Part shown: piece after piece, positions 41,234-52,454 of the stretch | How positions within the stretch are numbered: the first letter of the stretch is position 1 | Layout of the letters: each line of letters starts with the position of its first letter | Assembly (NCBI GenBank): GCA_002205965.3 | Contig: NADL03000118.1 | Coordinates: 186,001 to 250,000 of the forward strand | Direction of reading: 5' to 3' | DNA: 64,000 bases | Source: Kappaphycus alvarezii | Taxonomy: Eukaryota; Rhodophyta; Florideophyceae; Gigartinales; Solieriaceae | The notes under the pieces: model-generated | Databases searched by the model: none | Told to the model about the DNA's origin: nothing | What the model saw: only the letters and a program-made list of their open reading frames with translations | Made by a program: the position numbers and the translations under genes

Positions 41234-41544
41234 CGGAGTAAATTGCTTCCTCTTGTGGAGGTCAAGCAAGTTGGCAGACAACTTCAAGTCAAGTCCCAAG
41301 TAGTTGGAAGTTTACAGTTAACTTCAGACCAAAGAAAATTTTTTCCTACGCTAGTCACAGAGCATCAGTGGTAGACACTGCCCCTTCCATACTTGCTTGT
41401 AGTCCTCTCTACTGTCTTCCTTATCCAATCCTTTTTTTTTCGTTCAACTATACCATGGTAGCACTTTTTCGCTTGCAACATCTCCTTCTTGAGGTAGTTG
41501 GTCCTGCCTATCTCTCCTTCCGACGATTTACCCCTATCATCCTG

Positions 41545-41760
41545 CTTATTCAAATCGGCATCGACGTCTATGGTGCCTCGAGCCCGAAGGCGTGCAGTTC
41601 TTCCGCCACGTTGCCGCCCACGCCACTAAACGCCATAGTTCCCCTCCCCGTCAAGAGTTTCACGTTTTCGTTTCCCTTTTAACCTTTTGCCAGCACAGCA
41701 TGCAAGCCCGTCAGGTCCTCTCCCGACTTCTCTCTGATTAGTTTCGATTTTACTCTCCCC
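41545..41760 (+). pseudogene. RLE LINE ORF2 C-terminus after the solo LTR
   Basis: Resumes with LIQIGIDVYGASSPK, the counterpart of LLPVGIDVFGALGAD in the 55-59 kb copy. After a frameshift it reads TFCQHSMQARQVLSRLLSD and a stop near 41742. Confidence 0.75.
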
Positions 41761-42150
41761 AGCGCCTCTGAGTGCTTGTTCCCACCGCCGTAAAGATGTT
41801 CCCCAACCCAAAGGCACGCTGCTACTGCCGTAATCAACGCAGCATGCCTGCTGGCCGTCCTTGAGCCGGGTTTTTTGGGAAAGTTAAGAGATACTACTGA
41901 TCAACTCTCTATGATATTACAGGCACAACTCACCGTATCTTTCAAATATTAAAGCACCTCACATCCCCCCGTGCGGAGAATGGCGATAGCAGAAGACTTC
42001 CATGTACTGTAAAGTAGTTTGGTTGGCTCTGTTTCTGTACTGCCACCGGAAAAGCTGATTTTAGTACTAATTTTTATCCAGGTTTTGGTTATGTAAGGAG
42101 GGGATGATGGGGGGCACAGGGACCTTTATTTAAAGAATTAAGTGAGCCTG

Positions 42151-42693
42151 CTAAACAGACACAACCTGGCAAGGACTTGACGAATGCCTAATCCAGCAAA
42201 AGGAAGAAAATCCCCCCATTGAAATTTCGGCAAAAAGAGAAATGGACAGGGTTGAAAAACCCCCGGTGTAAGCGATATGCTTACAGAAAGCGACGACGAA
42301 AGCCACATATTCTCGAAGTGAACGATCATGAGTAACACCAGTAGGACAGCAACAGCTAGGACCCCTGGCTTGCTGTGACAAAGACGGTACTGGTTGAGTG
42401 CGAGAGGGTACGCTGAGCATTACTGAGTTTGATCGAGGAGAACGACCTTCTAACGAGCCTTTCCCAGATCGACGATGTACGGTTGGAGCGAGGGATGGTA
42501 ATCTCTCTAGAGCGTCAAAAACCAAATTCGACAACACGAAGGCTCCGAAGCGAGGACGGGCGAACCGTAAGACACGCTTGGGCTTAATGCCTCGTTTTCC
42601 AAGCTCAGCATGGCCCGGGCGCCGAGCAAAGTGAAACAAATATTGAAAGAGACTAGTCGTAAAGGTTGGAAGAGTGAGAAAGGGGGTATTCAA
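42151..42693 (-). CDS. hypothetical 180-residue open frame
   Basis: Long for this region and GC-moderate, but with no recognised domain. Composition is rich in Ser, Pro and Arg (KRVLRFARPRFGAFVLS, PSRTQPVPSLSQQARG). The opposite strand is open over a third of it, which is a warning sign. It may be decayed LINE or host sequence. Confidence 0.2.
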   Translation of the reverse strand: MNTPFLTLPTFTTSLFQYLFHFARRPGHAELGKRGIKPKRVLRFARPRFGAFVLSNLVFDALERLPSLAPTVHRRSGKGSLEGRSPRSNSVMLSVPSRTQPVPSLSQQARGPSCCCPTGVTHDRSLREYVAFVVAFCKHIAYTGGFSTLSISLFAEISMGGFSSFCWIRHSSSPCQVVSV

Positions 42694-42949
42694 ATGGAAG
42701 TGATTGTAAGCTGGGACGCAGAGAATAAATTCTGGAGGCCAGTGGCTTGAAAGTAGCCGGTCTGGAGACGAAACTCGCTTCTGGAAAAAGTAGAGGGAAC
42801 AAAAAGAACCGGAGGGCTGTAGGATAACCTGGTTGAGTTGAGAGGGGTGAGACCAAAGAGCGTGTCCTTTTGATGTTCGATAGCAATGATAAAAAAGAAG
42901 TAAAGCATACCGCAGAGGGATCCTTCTTGATAACGTCTGACGTGCACTA

Positions 42950-43561
42950 TAGTTGCGCTCGGAAATATCTAGAAGAAGACCTGTGTCGGTTTCTTCTATG
43001 AATTTGATGTCAGTACAAGTAGAGGTTCTCGGTGATACTAAGAGTGACTCTGAAAAGTCTATATAATGTCACATCAATTCCCACCCCTGGCAGATGGGTG
43101 GCCGATGGGTGGCGGGCATGGGTATGGTACCTAGATATTTACTTTAAAGAAATATCTTCTACTAGTCTCTCTCGTTCACAGAATCCTTCAATGTATTTTA
43201 TGGCTCTTAGTGTGTTTGCTTGAGACTTTAGAGTCAGCCAAAAAGTCTGTTTAAACTGATTACACTGCTTCCTCTTGTGTAGGTCAAGCAAGTTGGCAGA
43301 CAAATTCAAGTCAAGTCCTAATTAGTTAAGAAGTTGAGAGTCAGATTCAGACCCAAGAAACGTTTTCCTTACGCCGGTCACAGAGCATAAGTGGTAGGCC
43401 CTGCCCCTTCTGTACTCGCTTGTAGCCCTCTCAGCTGTCGTCCTTACGCACCTATTTCTGTTCGCTCAACTATACCTTGGTAGCACTTTATACCTTGCAA
43501 CACATCTTTTTTGAGTTAATTGGTTCTGATTATCTCTTCCCCCAGCTATTTACTCCTATCA
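42950..43561 (+). repeat. short-type Gypsy LTR, 5' truncated
   Basis: Begins inside U3 (GATGTCAGTACAAGTAGAGG, GGTGATACTAAGAGTGACTC, TCTATATAATGTCACATCAA, TTCCCACCCCTGG) and runs through the R/U5 to TATTTACTCCTATCA at 43561. It has no acidic ORF. The first ~110 bp of the LTR are missing. Confidence 0.8.
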
Positions 43562-44135
43562 AAGGGTTAGGTGTTTTTACTTTGGAGGTTATATATATTA
43601 TCCATGTTCCCAAGTTGAGGGCGATTTCTTTCAGCGACTCGCATAGTTTATGGTCACTTTGAACGCAGACTGCTTGTTTATTGGCTGTGAGCTAACTTTA
43701 CAGTTAGTAGAAGCGCTCCATTTATTTTATTGTAAATACTTGTCACATTTGCGTGGTAATTTTATAGGACTCATAACCTTTGCACTATTAGCAGTACAAA
43801 AACCCCTTTAAAATCTCTTGTCAGTCATGTTAGTGGTTTGGATTGACTACTGTTGATCGGAAGATTAGCAGTTGCCTGTCCCTACTTGGCTTGTGTATTC
43901 AAATCGGACCGAGCCAGTGGCCTTGGAGTTTTCATCATTTGTTCCAAATTTCAAACAGATATTTTTAAAGCTTAAAAACGTTTGCTATCGATCTCTAGTA
44001 CAGCCGTAAACTATCAATCTAAGGTGGGGTCTTTTTTTTTCAACGACACGCGATTTTAAGGTCAATTCCAATGTATCCTGATTGTTGACTTGGCTACTAG
44101 CTCCGTTCCACTTATCATATGGCAACGCTCAGATA
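43562..44135. other. no gene; scraps of a third dispersed repeat
   Basis: At 43760-43815 the text TAGGACTCATAACCTTTGCA then AGCAGTACAAAAACCCC matches blocks at 45825-45870, 53634-53680, 63145-63200 and 9890-9935. No coding evidence. Confidence 0.45.
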
Positions 44136-44352
44136 TACTTGGTGGTAATTTTTCGTTGTTTCACTCTTGGAAGATATATTTGAGCTATTCTAAAGTTTTC
44201 CAGACAATTATAGTCGACTCAGAAAGGTATGCCGACACAGTAGTGGTGGAGAAACTACGCTCCCTAAAAGGCCATCTTAAGGCTGACCACTAAGCAGGCC
44301 TCACTGTAAATTATCGCTACTGCAGCGTGCCTTTGGTCCAAAACCCCCGAAC
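44136..44352 (+). repeat. MITE-1 copy
   Basis: TTTTTCGTTGTTTCACTCTT, GGAAGATATATTTGAGCTAT, CCAGACAATTATAGTCGACT, TATGCCGACACAGTAGTGG, CTCCCTAAAAGGCCATCTTA, CTAAGCAGGCCTCAC and GCGTGCCTTTGGTCCAAAAC in order. Near full length. Confidence 0.75.
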
Positions 44353-45180
44353 CGGATAGAGGGGGAAAATTTGGGGTTTTAATGGTTGAAAAATAGGTTA
44401 CCCTATGTTCCAAAGCACATCAAGTAATTGGCAGAAGTGGTCGGCTGTATAGGGAGGTGAACGGGGTTTGTTTGCTGCCATTTATGTGAAGGTTGGTCCC
44501 ATTAGTTTTCATTCAAATATGGCTTGCATGAATGCGGTTTTTCATGGAACGTAGTTTGCCCCATTACTGTGTCGGCACACCTTTTTGAGTCTTTTGCGGA
44601 CGTCTAGAAAACGTTAGGATAAATCGAATATATCTTCCAGCAGTAAAAACACGTAACAATTCCCTCTCCAAACAAGGTTTCTGGTTGCACTTCGTTCAGT
44701 TACAAATACTGTATATCCCGTCATATTATTCGGATTCGAGTCAATGAGAATGATGATCTTCGCACACTTGTTTAAAGCCAGTGAACTGTAATCCCCCCTT
44801 TCCGGGCCAAGAATCAATATTATTGGTCTCTTAACACGACTATTGTTATTTTGATAGCACTTTCTTTACTCTAGTGTTACCCAGTGACGACTTATCTCGC
44901 GTAACGCACTTCCGGCGGGTAGAAACAACTGCTCACATCTTTCATACATTAAATTCACCTTTTTGAGTCGATTGTGGTTGTCAAGAAAACTTTAGGATAG
45001 ATCGAATATATCTTCCAACAGTAAAAACGCCTAATACTTTCCACCTTAAATAACCCAAAATCTCCCTTCTTTACTTATCGAACTATATTAAAATGGGGAA
45101 TGTGGGTGCTTTAATGTTTGAATGATATGGTCATTTGTGGCCCGAAATATTTTAGAGGGGGATCTGGGTTGCTCTACTGA
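44353..45180. repeat. cluster of MITE-1 and MITE-2 fragments
   Basis: MITE-2-like start at 44358-44400 (GGGGGAAAATTTGGGGTTTT). MITE-1 minus fragments at 44540-44665 and 44955-45035 (TCGAATATATCTTCCA with AGTAAAAACGCC). MITE-2 plus fragment at 45085-45170 (GTGCTTTAATGTTTGAATGA, TATGGTCATTTGTGGCC). The repeats sit end to end, which suggests nested insertion or a preference for inserting into each other. Confidence 0.55.
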
Positions 45181-46184
45181 TTGGAGATACAGTACGACTA
45201 TTTTTCGAAGACTATGACGGGCAGTTATGTGTATTAAAGAGTCCGAAAATGAGACTGAGTCATGAGATACGACCTCACAGGGCTGTTGACCAGTATACGC
45301 TATTAGTTTTCCATTACATCTGGCTCAAGACCTGCCAGCAGGCATGCTGCGTTGAAGTTTCGGCCTCGGCAGCGTGCCTATGGATGAGGACAGCTCGTAC
45401 CTTGCAATAGGTCTACATCGTCTTAACGTCCAAGTTCTCGGCGACATCGGTTGGCACACTGCAGTGTCTGGGTCTATTAAAAACCAATTGAAACTATAGC
45501 TGCAGTTATAATCAAGTTGAATGATATCTTTACGCATATGGACAATTAGACTTCAGATAAGTATCCAGTGTGCCTGGCCTCTTGATTTGTCTGCTTTTCT
45601 ACCTCCTAACAGATCTTGTAACATAGAATTTGGCTAAAGCCACTGTTATAAATCATTAATTCCCATATCTCTTTCAATGCAATTACTTTTACCAATTTCT
45701 TGAGATCTTATTATATATTGGCGATCAAACGTCCGTCTTGCGAGAGAAGTGAGAAAAATAACGACTCACTTAGTTAAGTCGCTACCTTCCCCATTTCCAG
45801 CCACATGGATATAATGCAAATTAATAGGACTCATAACTTTTGAAGCATTTGCAGTAACCTAACCCAATTAACCCTGTTTCCTCCAGAGTAGATATGCAGT
45901 ATTTTAACCCTTTATTGTCTTAAGTAAACTTTACTGTCACACGTTATCTGTTACTATTCTTCCAATCCGATACTGCTCAAAATTTTAACACTCTGTTAAT
46001 CGCATTGGTTCATGAGATGCGGCGAATATGTGAACTGTGAAGCCGTCCAACGAATCAATCCTATCGTATCGTCTCAGTTTGTCCTCAATAACTTTTATGA
46101 ACGCTGTTGCAGCTAAGGTTTATGACAGAAAAGTAATAAAAAACGAGCTCCTCTTTAATCCCCTGTTAAGCTCCATGTTTCACG
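45181..46184. other. no supported gene
   Basis: Short frames only. A 70-residue minus frame at 45325-45537 has no domain. A third-repeat block lies at 45825-45890. Confidence 0.45.
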
Positions 46185-46849
46185 TTGTTGAAGTCATTTA
46201 TTATAGTCCATAAAGATAGCCTATTTCCAGTCCATTACAAAAGGCGATGTACAGAGTACCAGAGAAGTAATTCTCTAAATTCCATCACAATAACCTTGGG
46301 AATGATGGGTTCATTGTCTGACACTTCTAGCGGGGGGGTCCAAATAAAGTTTGGAGATAAGAAAAGGAGAAAAGGGAGACTATATATTATCTTAATAAAC
46401 AGTGATGAATTGAAAACATTTCGGAAATGTGGAAGAAGTTGGAAAGAAAACTACCAGGGAAAAGCAGAGGGGAAACTGATCATGTAATCGCATATGGTCA
46501 GGAAATAAGACATGAAAGAGCATCTGAACCGTTTTTTTGCTCTCCGTACAAATATGATTTTAACAGCCGCACTTACAATTACATTATCAGTTTTTTTCGT
46601 TGTTTAAATGGGGAAAAGGAGGGACCAATAAAATACAAGTTCGATTGTATAATGTATTTTACCATTTTCATATACTTCCCTTCTCCTTATCTTATACTAA
46701 TCACTAGGAACACTTTCTATCCATTCCTAGAAAATCAAGGTAAAAGAATTGAGCAATTAATTGGTGTTTACGGTATAATATTCCTCTCAATAGTTGTTAC
46801 TGGCCTTATCCGACGACTAAATGAAAGCTTTATCTATTCCTTCTCCTAG
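46185..46849 (+). CDS. hypothetical, two overlapping frames, possible membrane segments
   Basis: 46185-46487 and 46427-46849 overlap in different frames. The first holds GGVQIKFGDKKRRKGRLYII and LINSDEL, loosely like the start of a C2 domain, but I would not claim it. The second (140 residues) has two hydrophobic stretches, IMYFTIFIYFPSPYLILIT and LIGVYGIIFLSIVVTGLI, that could span a membrane. It could be part of a spliced host gene or chance. Nothing else nearby helps. Confidence 0.25.
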
Positions 46850-46859
46850 CTGGAAGTGT

Positions 46860-49800
46860 AATACTGAAAAAGTGTATGTTTTGGTTTTAAAACACAGTAA
46901 ATTTTCGTTAGGAATGCGGAGTGTCCCTTTTTGAATATATTAATTTTCTATGTATTACCAATGGCATTAAACTTACTGGTTTGGGGAGACTGCAGGCTTT
47001 TCTTTGAACATTTTCTCTTCTTTCTCGATACTTTTGAGAGCAGAGTATCAATGAAATTCTGCTCTGAAAATACAGTAATGCAAATAATTATATGACTGCT
47101 GTTATAACCTCAGCAAATGTGCTGACTATGGTTAGTCTCAAGAGGTGGAAGATTCCCATGAGAAAACTATACATTATATAGTCTAGGCCTTGAAATCGCA
47201 TTGTATTTATCCATCTTGACTGGAAAGGCTACCGTAAAACATAATATAAATGTGAAAAGGAACTTTTCGAGTTCACTAGGCACTTATATCACCCATCCAC
47301 CTGTATCGGACTGCGCTTTATCGTTAATTGATCGCCTGCTTTAATATTTATTTCTGTACTTTCTTACTGTATAAAGTCTTTGCAGAAGAAGCAAATTAGC
47401 CGTGGGAAAAGATCTACCATAATCCAACAAAAATATCCAAAATACTCGCTGAGTGAAAAAATTGTTGGCCGATATCAAATGTTTGTGCAGACGCGCACCT
47501 GGAAGCCACCAAAAGCGTACTTTATATCTATCTCTCTTCAAATTGTAAACACTCCGCTTATGAAACGCTTATTGCTTCAGGATAAATGTCTTACATTTTA
47601 GGGTACCCATATTTGGCGGATAATTGGGTTTTTTTCAGTCTATTACTTAATATGTATTGATTCCACACGTGAAAATTATTATAAATCAAACTATTTTCAT
47701 TTAATTGTCAAAAGGAAAATTTTTCATTTTGTGGGAGGAAATGCGTACGGAAAACTTTCAGATACAAAATTTCGGTTCATAACTGCACAGCCTAGCTAGA
47801 GTTCGACAATTTTCCTCATCTGTAATTCTAATATAAATTAAATTTTGGAACGTAAGCATTATTTTTTAATTTACGGGCAGGATTCATTCGCATTGTAAGC
47901 TTACACCAGTCCAACTTTATATTTCGTACTCGAAACTGCTGAACTAATAATGAAGTAACGGACAGATAGTTCTTTATCACATGATGCAAAAATATTATTT
48001 CTATTTCCTAAATGAATCTTTTACATTTTGGGGAGCATTATTTGGTGTTTTGGTGTTTTGCGTTTTAATTTTTTTAATTTTTCTCATATTTAACTTTTAA
48101 TGATTTACATTCATCAGCTTCTGTGTCAAAATAGTCTTTATTAGTAAATTGTGACAAGATTTAGACGAGAACATGAAATTTATAATAAAAATTCACGAAA
48201 TTATAGCTTCACATATGTTAGAATCAATTTGGAAGACAATTGTAAATTAAAATAGGTTAATTAAATGTCCGTTTTGCTCTAAATTTTGTAATATTTTTAC
48301 AGTAAGGCATCTTACATATAAAACTAATTTGATCTTTGTATTCTAGGAAGTCAAAATAGTGTCAATATAATTATCATGACTTAAATTTCGTTTACAAAAA
48401 TTTTTAACTGCTTCCTTTCGCTGATTCGAATTTTTCTGTTGAGTTCATTCTCATTCTACTAATTATAAAAACTTATTTACGTACACCTACGAAGCAAAAT
48501 GAGTTGATTCCTTTGCTAATGAATATAATCATTGATTATTGTAACCATTTGACAAATTTTCAATATCATGAAAAGGTAATGAATGTCTATATTTTCCAAA
48601 AGTGTAAAGATTTCGCGATTAAGACGTATTACTGCCTTGAAATACGTCAAAATTTTTTGACAGTTACATTTACGTGGTTTTAATATACTCGTGAATATTT
48701 TTTAATTCGCAGATGTCCTCAGAGTGGTTAAAGATAAGGAACCTAGGGAAAGAGATGAAAGAATGACTAACATATTAACATGGTGATAATTTTGACATTA
48801 CGTTGTAAAGATTATTTTCGGTTCTCGCTTCGGAACAATTCTAAACGACCAAACGCGTACAAAGTGAATAATATTGAAATTGCGAAACAAAATTTGAAAT
48901 ACTTCACTTAAAGAAGTAGTGTCATTTATTAATAGAATTTAGTTAGGTGAAGAAAATAATCGTATAACGTTTCCTGTGATCCATTCTAAGATAACTCACA
49001 ATAAGTAACCTTTACCTAGCTTGGTAGGCACAATTTTCGGAAAATATTTTAAAATTATTAAACATGAAACAGTACAACATTTATATTTTTCAACGTTTTG
49101 TAAGAAAAATTTTTTAGTTTAATATAGCGAGTAAAAATCTTGAAATTGAAAATTTCAATGTAAGGACTGAAAGCATAACTGGGGTGTTTTACTTTTTCAG
49201 CAACTTTGTAAAGTATACCTCAAAGCTGTGAAATACAGTGTCGAAAATTTATTTAAAAAAAACTTGATTTGAAAGCTCATGTGAATAATCTTATTACACT
49301 TATTCTAAAAATTAAATATATTTGGATGGTAAAATCGTGTAAATTTCAGTGAATCTTTTTTGAAATATACTGATAAAATTTTCGAAAAATCCTAAACAGT
49401 TACCACTCCTGATTTTTCAAGCATATTGTTTAGTTATATCTCATTGTTAGAATTGTTTATATTAATAAATTTATAGAATTGTTATTTTGTCTGCTTTACG
49501 TAAAGATATTGCATATAAAAATTAATTGAACCATTGAATGCAAGATTTGAGCTCTATTTTATTCATATAAACGATAAAAATTATTACAAGCTTGAATTTA
49601 TCATTTCCTATTGCGATAATGTATGATAGAATAATGCATTTCTGACCATTTCACAGATCAGTAAACCTATCTTCAAGTATAATAATTTTATTTATATCCT
49701 ACAAAATAGAGAACCTTGGCTCAATTTAGATGATTGGAGATTTTCGCAGACGAATGACATATTTCTGAATATGCACATACAACATTTCGTTGTTAACGTG

Positions 49801-51580
49801 AATTACATTTTGTCTTTGTAGTCAGTCGATAACTTCATTAGGGAGAAAAATGTTAGGTGATAGGAGATAATTATTTGTAGCTTTAGATTTTCGTAAGTGT
49901 ATGGGGGAAATTAGAGTATCTTATGAAATTTCAATAGTTAGTTCAGAAAATTGTCACGCATACTTCGAGAAATTCCATTCGTCGAATTTATGTCATATGA
50001 GTAATCAGTCTGCTTAGTCATTCCATTTTAGATACTATTTCTGAGACAATTTAGTCACTATCGAGAAAGGCAAGAAACCAGACGGTAACTTCAAATGTAT
50101 TAAAACATTTAATTTAAAACATAATATATAAATTTGTAACTAAAAACTTAGAATTACTGTACGGGTCTTGAGAATGAGAGGGAAAAACAACATCTAGGCA
50201 TTATTGAGTGTAATAAGTATTTGGGATGATATTTTAAATTATATAAAAATTTGTAATATTAAGTCAAAAGTTTTCAACTCGGAATGCTTCAATATTATAT
50301 ACTTGCGTTATTTGGATAATAATGAAATACGCTCTACGACATTGATCTCAACCCATTAGCTGAAACTAGAAAATATATTTTCTCTTCTCGACATGACAGT
50401 TCCCCAATAATAAATTCACAAAATGATCCAACTTTCTATAGGCAAACATTAAAATTTAGATTTACGGAGAAATATTACTTGATGATGTTTTCACATTACT
50501 CTCCTAATTCCTAACTCAGTTATTAGGTAGTATTGATATCATTAGTTTATTTTCAAGAACTATATACTTATTCCAGTAACAGCTTCAACTGAATCGTCTC
50601 TTCTTTATCAAGTTCAGAAATTTTCATTCAATTTGTCCAGGTTAGCCAAAAAGTGTGATGTAGACATTTCGTTATTGAAAAAATCCTTTATGACTTCATT
50701 TTAATCATGTATTCTTTAGAAGCGGTCGAGTGAGTAGCTTTATTTTAACGGCTTACAAACGTATAAAATATTATTCAATAAGCTTGACTTACTTTACAAG
50801 TTTAAGTTCCATGTTAGAAATGTATTTAAAAATCACTATGAATAATTTTTTTAAAAAAACAATGATTTATTCGGTTTACATATTTCGAAATGTACTTGGA
50901 AGGACTCATTCTGTGAGAATTACAATCACACCTTATTCTAGAAAAGATCTGCTCTGAAAACCATGAAAGAGATCGATCATTTAGAGTCAAGTCCATTGCC
51001 CCGAAATCATGAAACAATCGTGAAATCTATCTCATTTGATTTTTAGTTCGCAGTGCTAGTGTACTTATTGAGTTGTTCTCTTTAAATCTGTCTGTTTTTG
51101 TTTAATAACGAACTGATTAGGACGTGCTTGATCGTCTGTGGCCAGATTTGTTCTTATATTATATATTTCAATCCGAATTTCATTTGAAACTGAAGAATGC
51201 ATAGCGCGAAGACAATATACATGGTAGGAATAAGTTGTTATACCACGCAGTTGATAGCCTTGATTGTATGGTGCTCCAGCTTACGCAATCAACTATTTTT
51301 CTGATTTCAATTGCCCTTAGTTATCCCAATTGTGTTTCGCAAGATTCAATTGACAAGTAGTTGGGCTCAAGAGGTCGGACTCCACTACCTATTGGCTTTC
51401 GCCATTGCTTGAATGGCTCAGCGAGTGAATATAAGCTATGATTTTGACTTGCTCTCGAGTACCCAATGATAAGAGGGATTCCTGTAACCAGAATTTTCGC
51501 GTCACCAATTAGAGCGTGAACCGCCTAGGATTAGTATTGCACAACGGTAAGAGGTTAGTCTTCGTAACGACTAATTTTTA
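46860..51580. other. AT-rich intergenic block, no gene or transposon recognised
   Basis: About 4.7 kb of visibly AT-rich DNA without long open frames on either strand and without the repeats common elsewhere. It ends at the upstream region of the SUMO gene. The longest frames (47380-47601, 50730-50957) look accidental. Confidence 0.6.
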
Positions 51581-51765
51581 GTAAATTTTTGCAAAGAATT
51601 TCAAATTCTTCCTTTGTACAGTTCTTGCTCTCTCGCGAGTCCTGCAGTTACCATTTGAGGAAGAATTTCGAAATCCAAGCTTCTCCTAAACTATCTTCTG
51701 TGGGTTCTCTCTGCGTGTGCTGGCTTCAGACATCGACACAAATCTTTACCCCAAGAACCTACATC

Positions 51766-52295
51766 ATGGAGAATGGCGATCCCGCGAATGGCGAGAATAA
51801 GGAGGACGGATCTCCGCGCGATCGTGAGCAAAGAATTAACATCCAGGTACGTGTCATCTAACCATTCTTCTCTATCTACTGTACACCTTGATTACTGAAG
51901 GTATCAGCGCGATTTGTGTTTGTAAGAGGGACTGTGTATGCCAACAACATTCTGCGAGAGCTTAGGAACTCATTTTAAAGTGAAACAATCATACTTTAAG
52001 TCCTACGAACATTCAACTGACATGGCCCTTACCACACTGAACGGATCACTGACTTCCTAACTCATAGATTCGCGACTGTGATGGTTCTGTTCTGCAATTC
52101 AAAATCAGGCCTACCTCTAAGCTACACAAATTAATGGATGCGTTCTGCTTTCACAATGGTGTGCCGAAGGGATCATTCCGTTTCCTATGGGATGGAAGGC
52201 GTCTCAACCGAAACGACACCGCTGAATCTTTGGATATCCAAGACATGGACGTTGTTGACGCTCTAACATTCCAATCTGGAGGAGGTATTATGTAA
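51766..52295 (+). CDS. SUMO: SUMO, small ubiquitin-like modifier (two exons)
   Basis: Exons 51766-51846 and 52068-52295, giving 102 residues, the usual SUMO size. Exon 1 encodes an acidic tail MENGDPANGENKEDGSPRD and the start of the fold (RINIQ). The intron (51847-52067) begins GTACGT and ends CTCATAG, with CTAAC, a likely branch site, just before it. Exon 2 encodes IRDCDGSVLQFKIRPTS, then NGVPKGSFRFLWDGRRLN and DMDVVDALTFQSGG. The family's conserved GVP...RFL.DG.R core is present. The protein ends with a GG-containing tail, GGGIM, so a SUMO protease would remove the last residues after the diglycine before attachment to lysines. Start choice: ATG 51766 has G at +4 and fits the family. The frame is open upstream to an ATG at 51589, but that part is unlike SUMO. 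Function is known from the family, not shown here. Confidence 0.93.
51847..52067 (+). other. spliceosomal intron of SUMO (221 bp, phase 0)
   Basis: GTACGT donor, TAG acceptor, and CTAAC 8 bases before the end of the intron. The reading frame is restored only by removing it. The intron carries stops in frame soon after the donor. Confidence 0.85.
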
Positions 52296-52454
52296 TATCC
52301 CAGAAACTCAAGCAAAGGACCCTTTGCTAGGTGTATCAATAAATGATCAATCCATCCGCCGGCTTAGGTAATCCCTGCGAGGACTGACTGCGGTGTATAC
52401 CCCATTGCGAGAATTGAATGACCTCTTCTCCTTTCTTGATTGCGGGGGAAAATG

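Larger units (their letters stand above)
40232..41539 (+). mobile_element. solo long-type Gypsy LTR (1308 bp) with U3 ORF
   Basis: Ends are TGATGTGCGCAAAAATTGC and GATTTACCCCTATCA. The 5-bp duplication TCCTG (40227-40231 and 41540-41544) is perfect. The first ~150 bp matches the start of the short LTR of Gypsy copy 2 and the last ~450 bp matches its R/U5. Between them sits the acidic-protein frame. A solo LTR normally arises by recombination between the two LTRs of a full element, so a full element with this LTR once sat here. Confidence 0.9.
30381..41760 (+). mobile_element. RLE LINE copy with three nested insertions
   Basis: LINE sequence occurs at 30400-30940, 31119-32257, 39724-40231 and 41545-41760. 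Insertions are a 178-bp MITE-1 (30941-31118), Gypsy copy 2 (32258-39718) and a solo LTR (40232-41539). Each is bounded by a direct target duplication, and the LINE frame lines up across each gap with the 55-59 kb copy. ORF1 and the start of ORF2 are missing, so it was 5' truncated at about 30400. The piece order fixes the relative ages: LINE first, then the three insertions. Confidence 0.85.

Noticed and set aside
42398..42634. Plus-strand 78-residue frame
   Set aside because: It overlaps a longer minus frame, which is itself doubtful, and has no recognisable domain.
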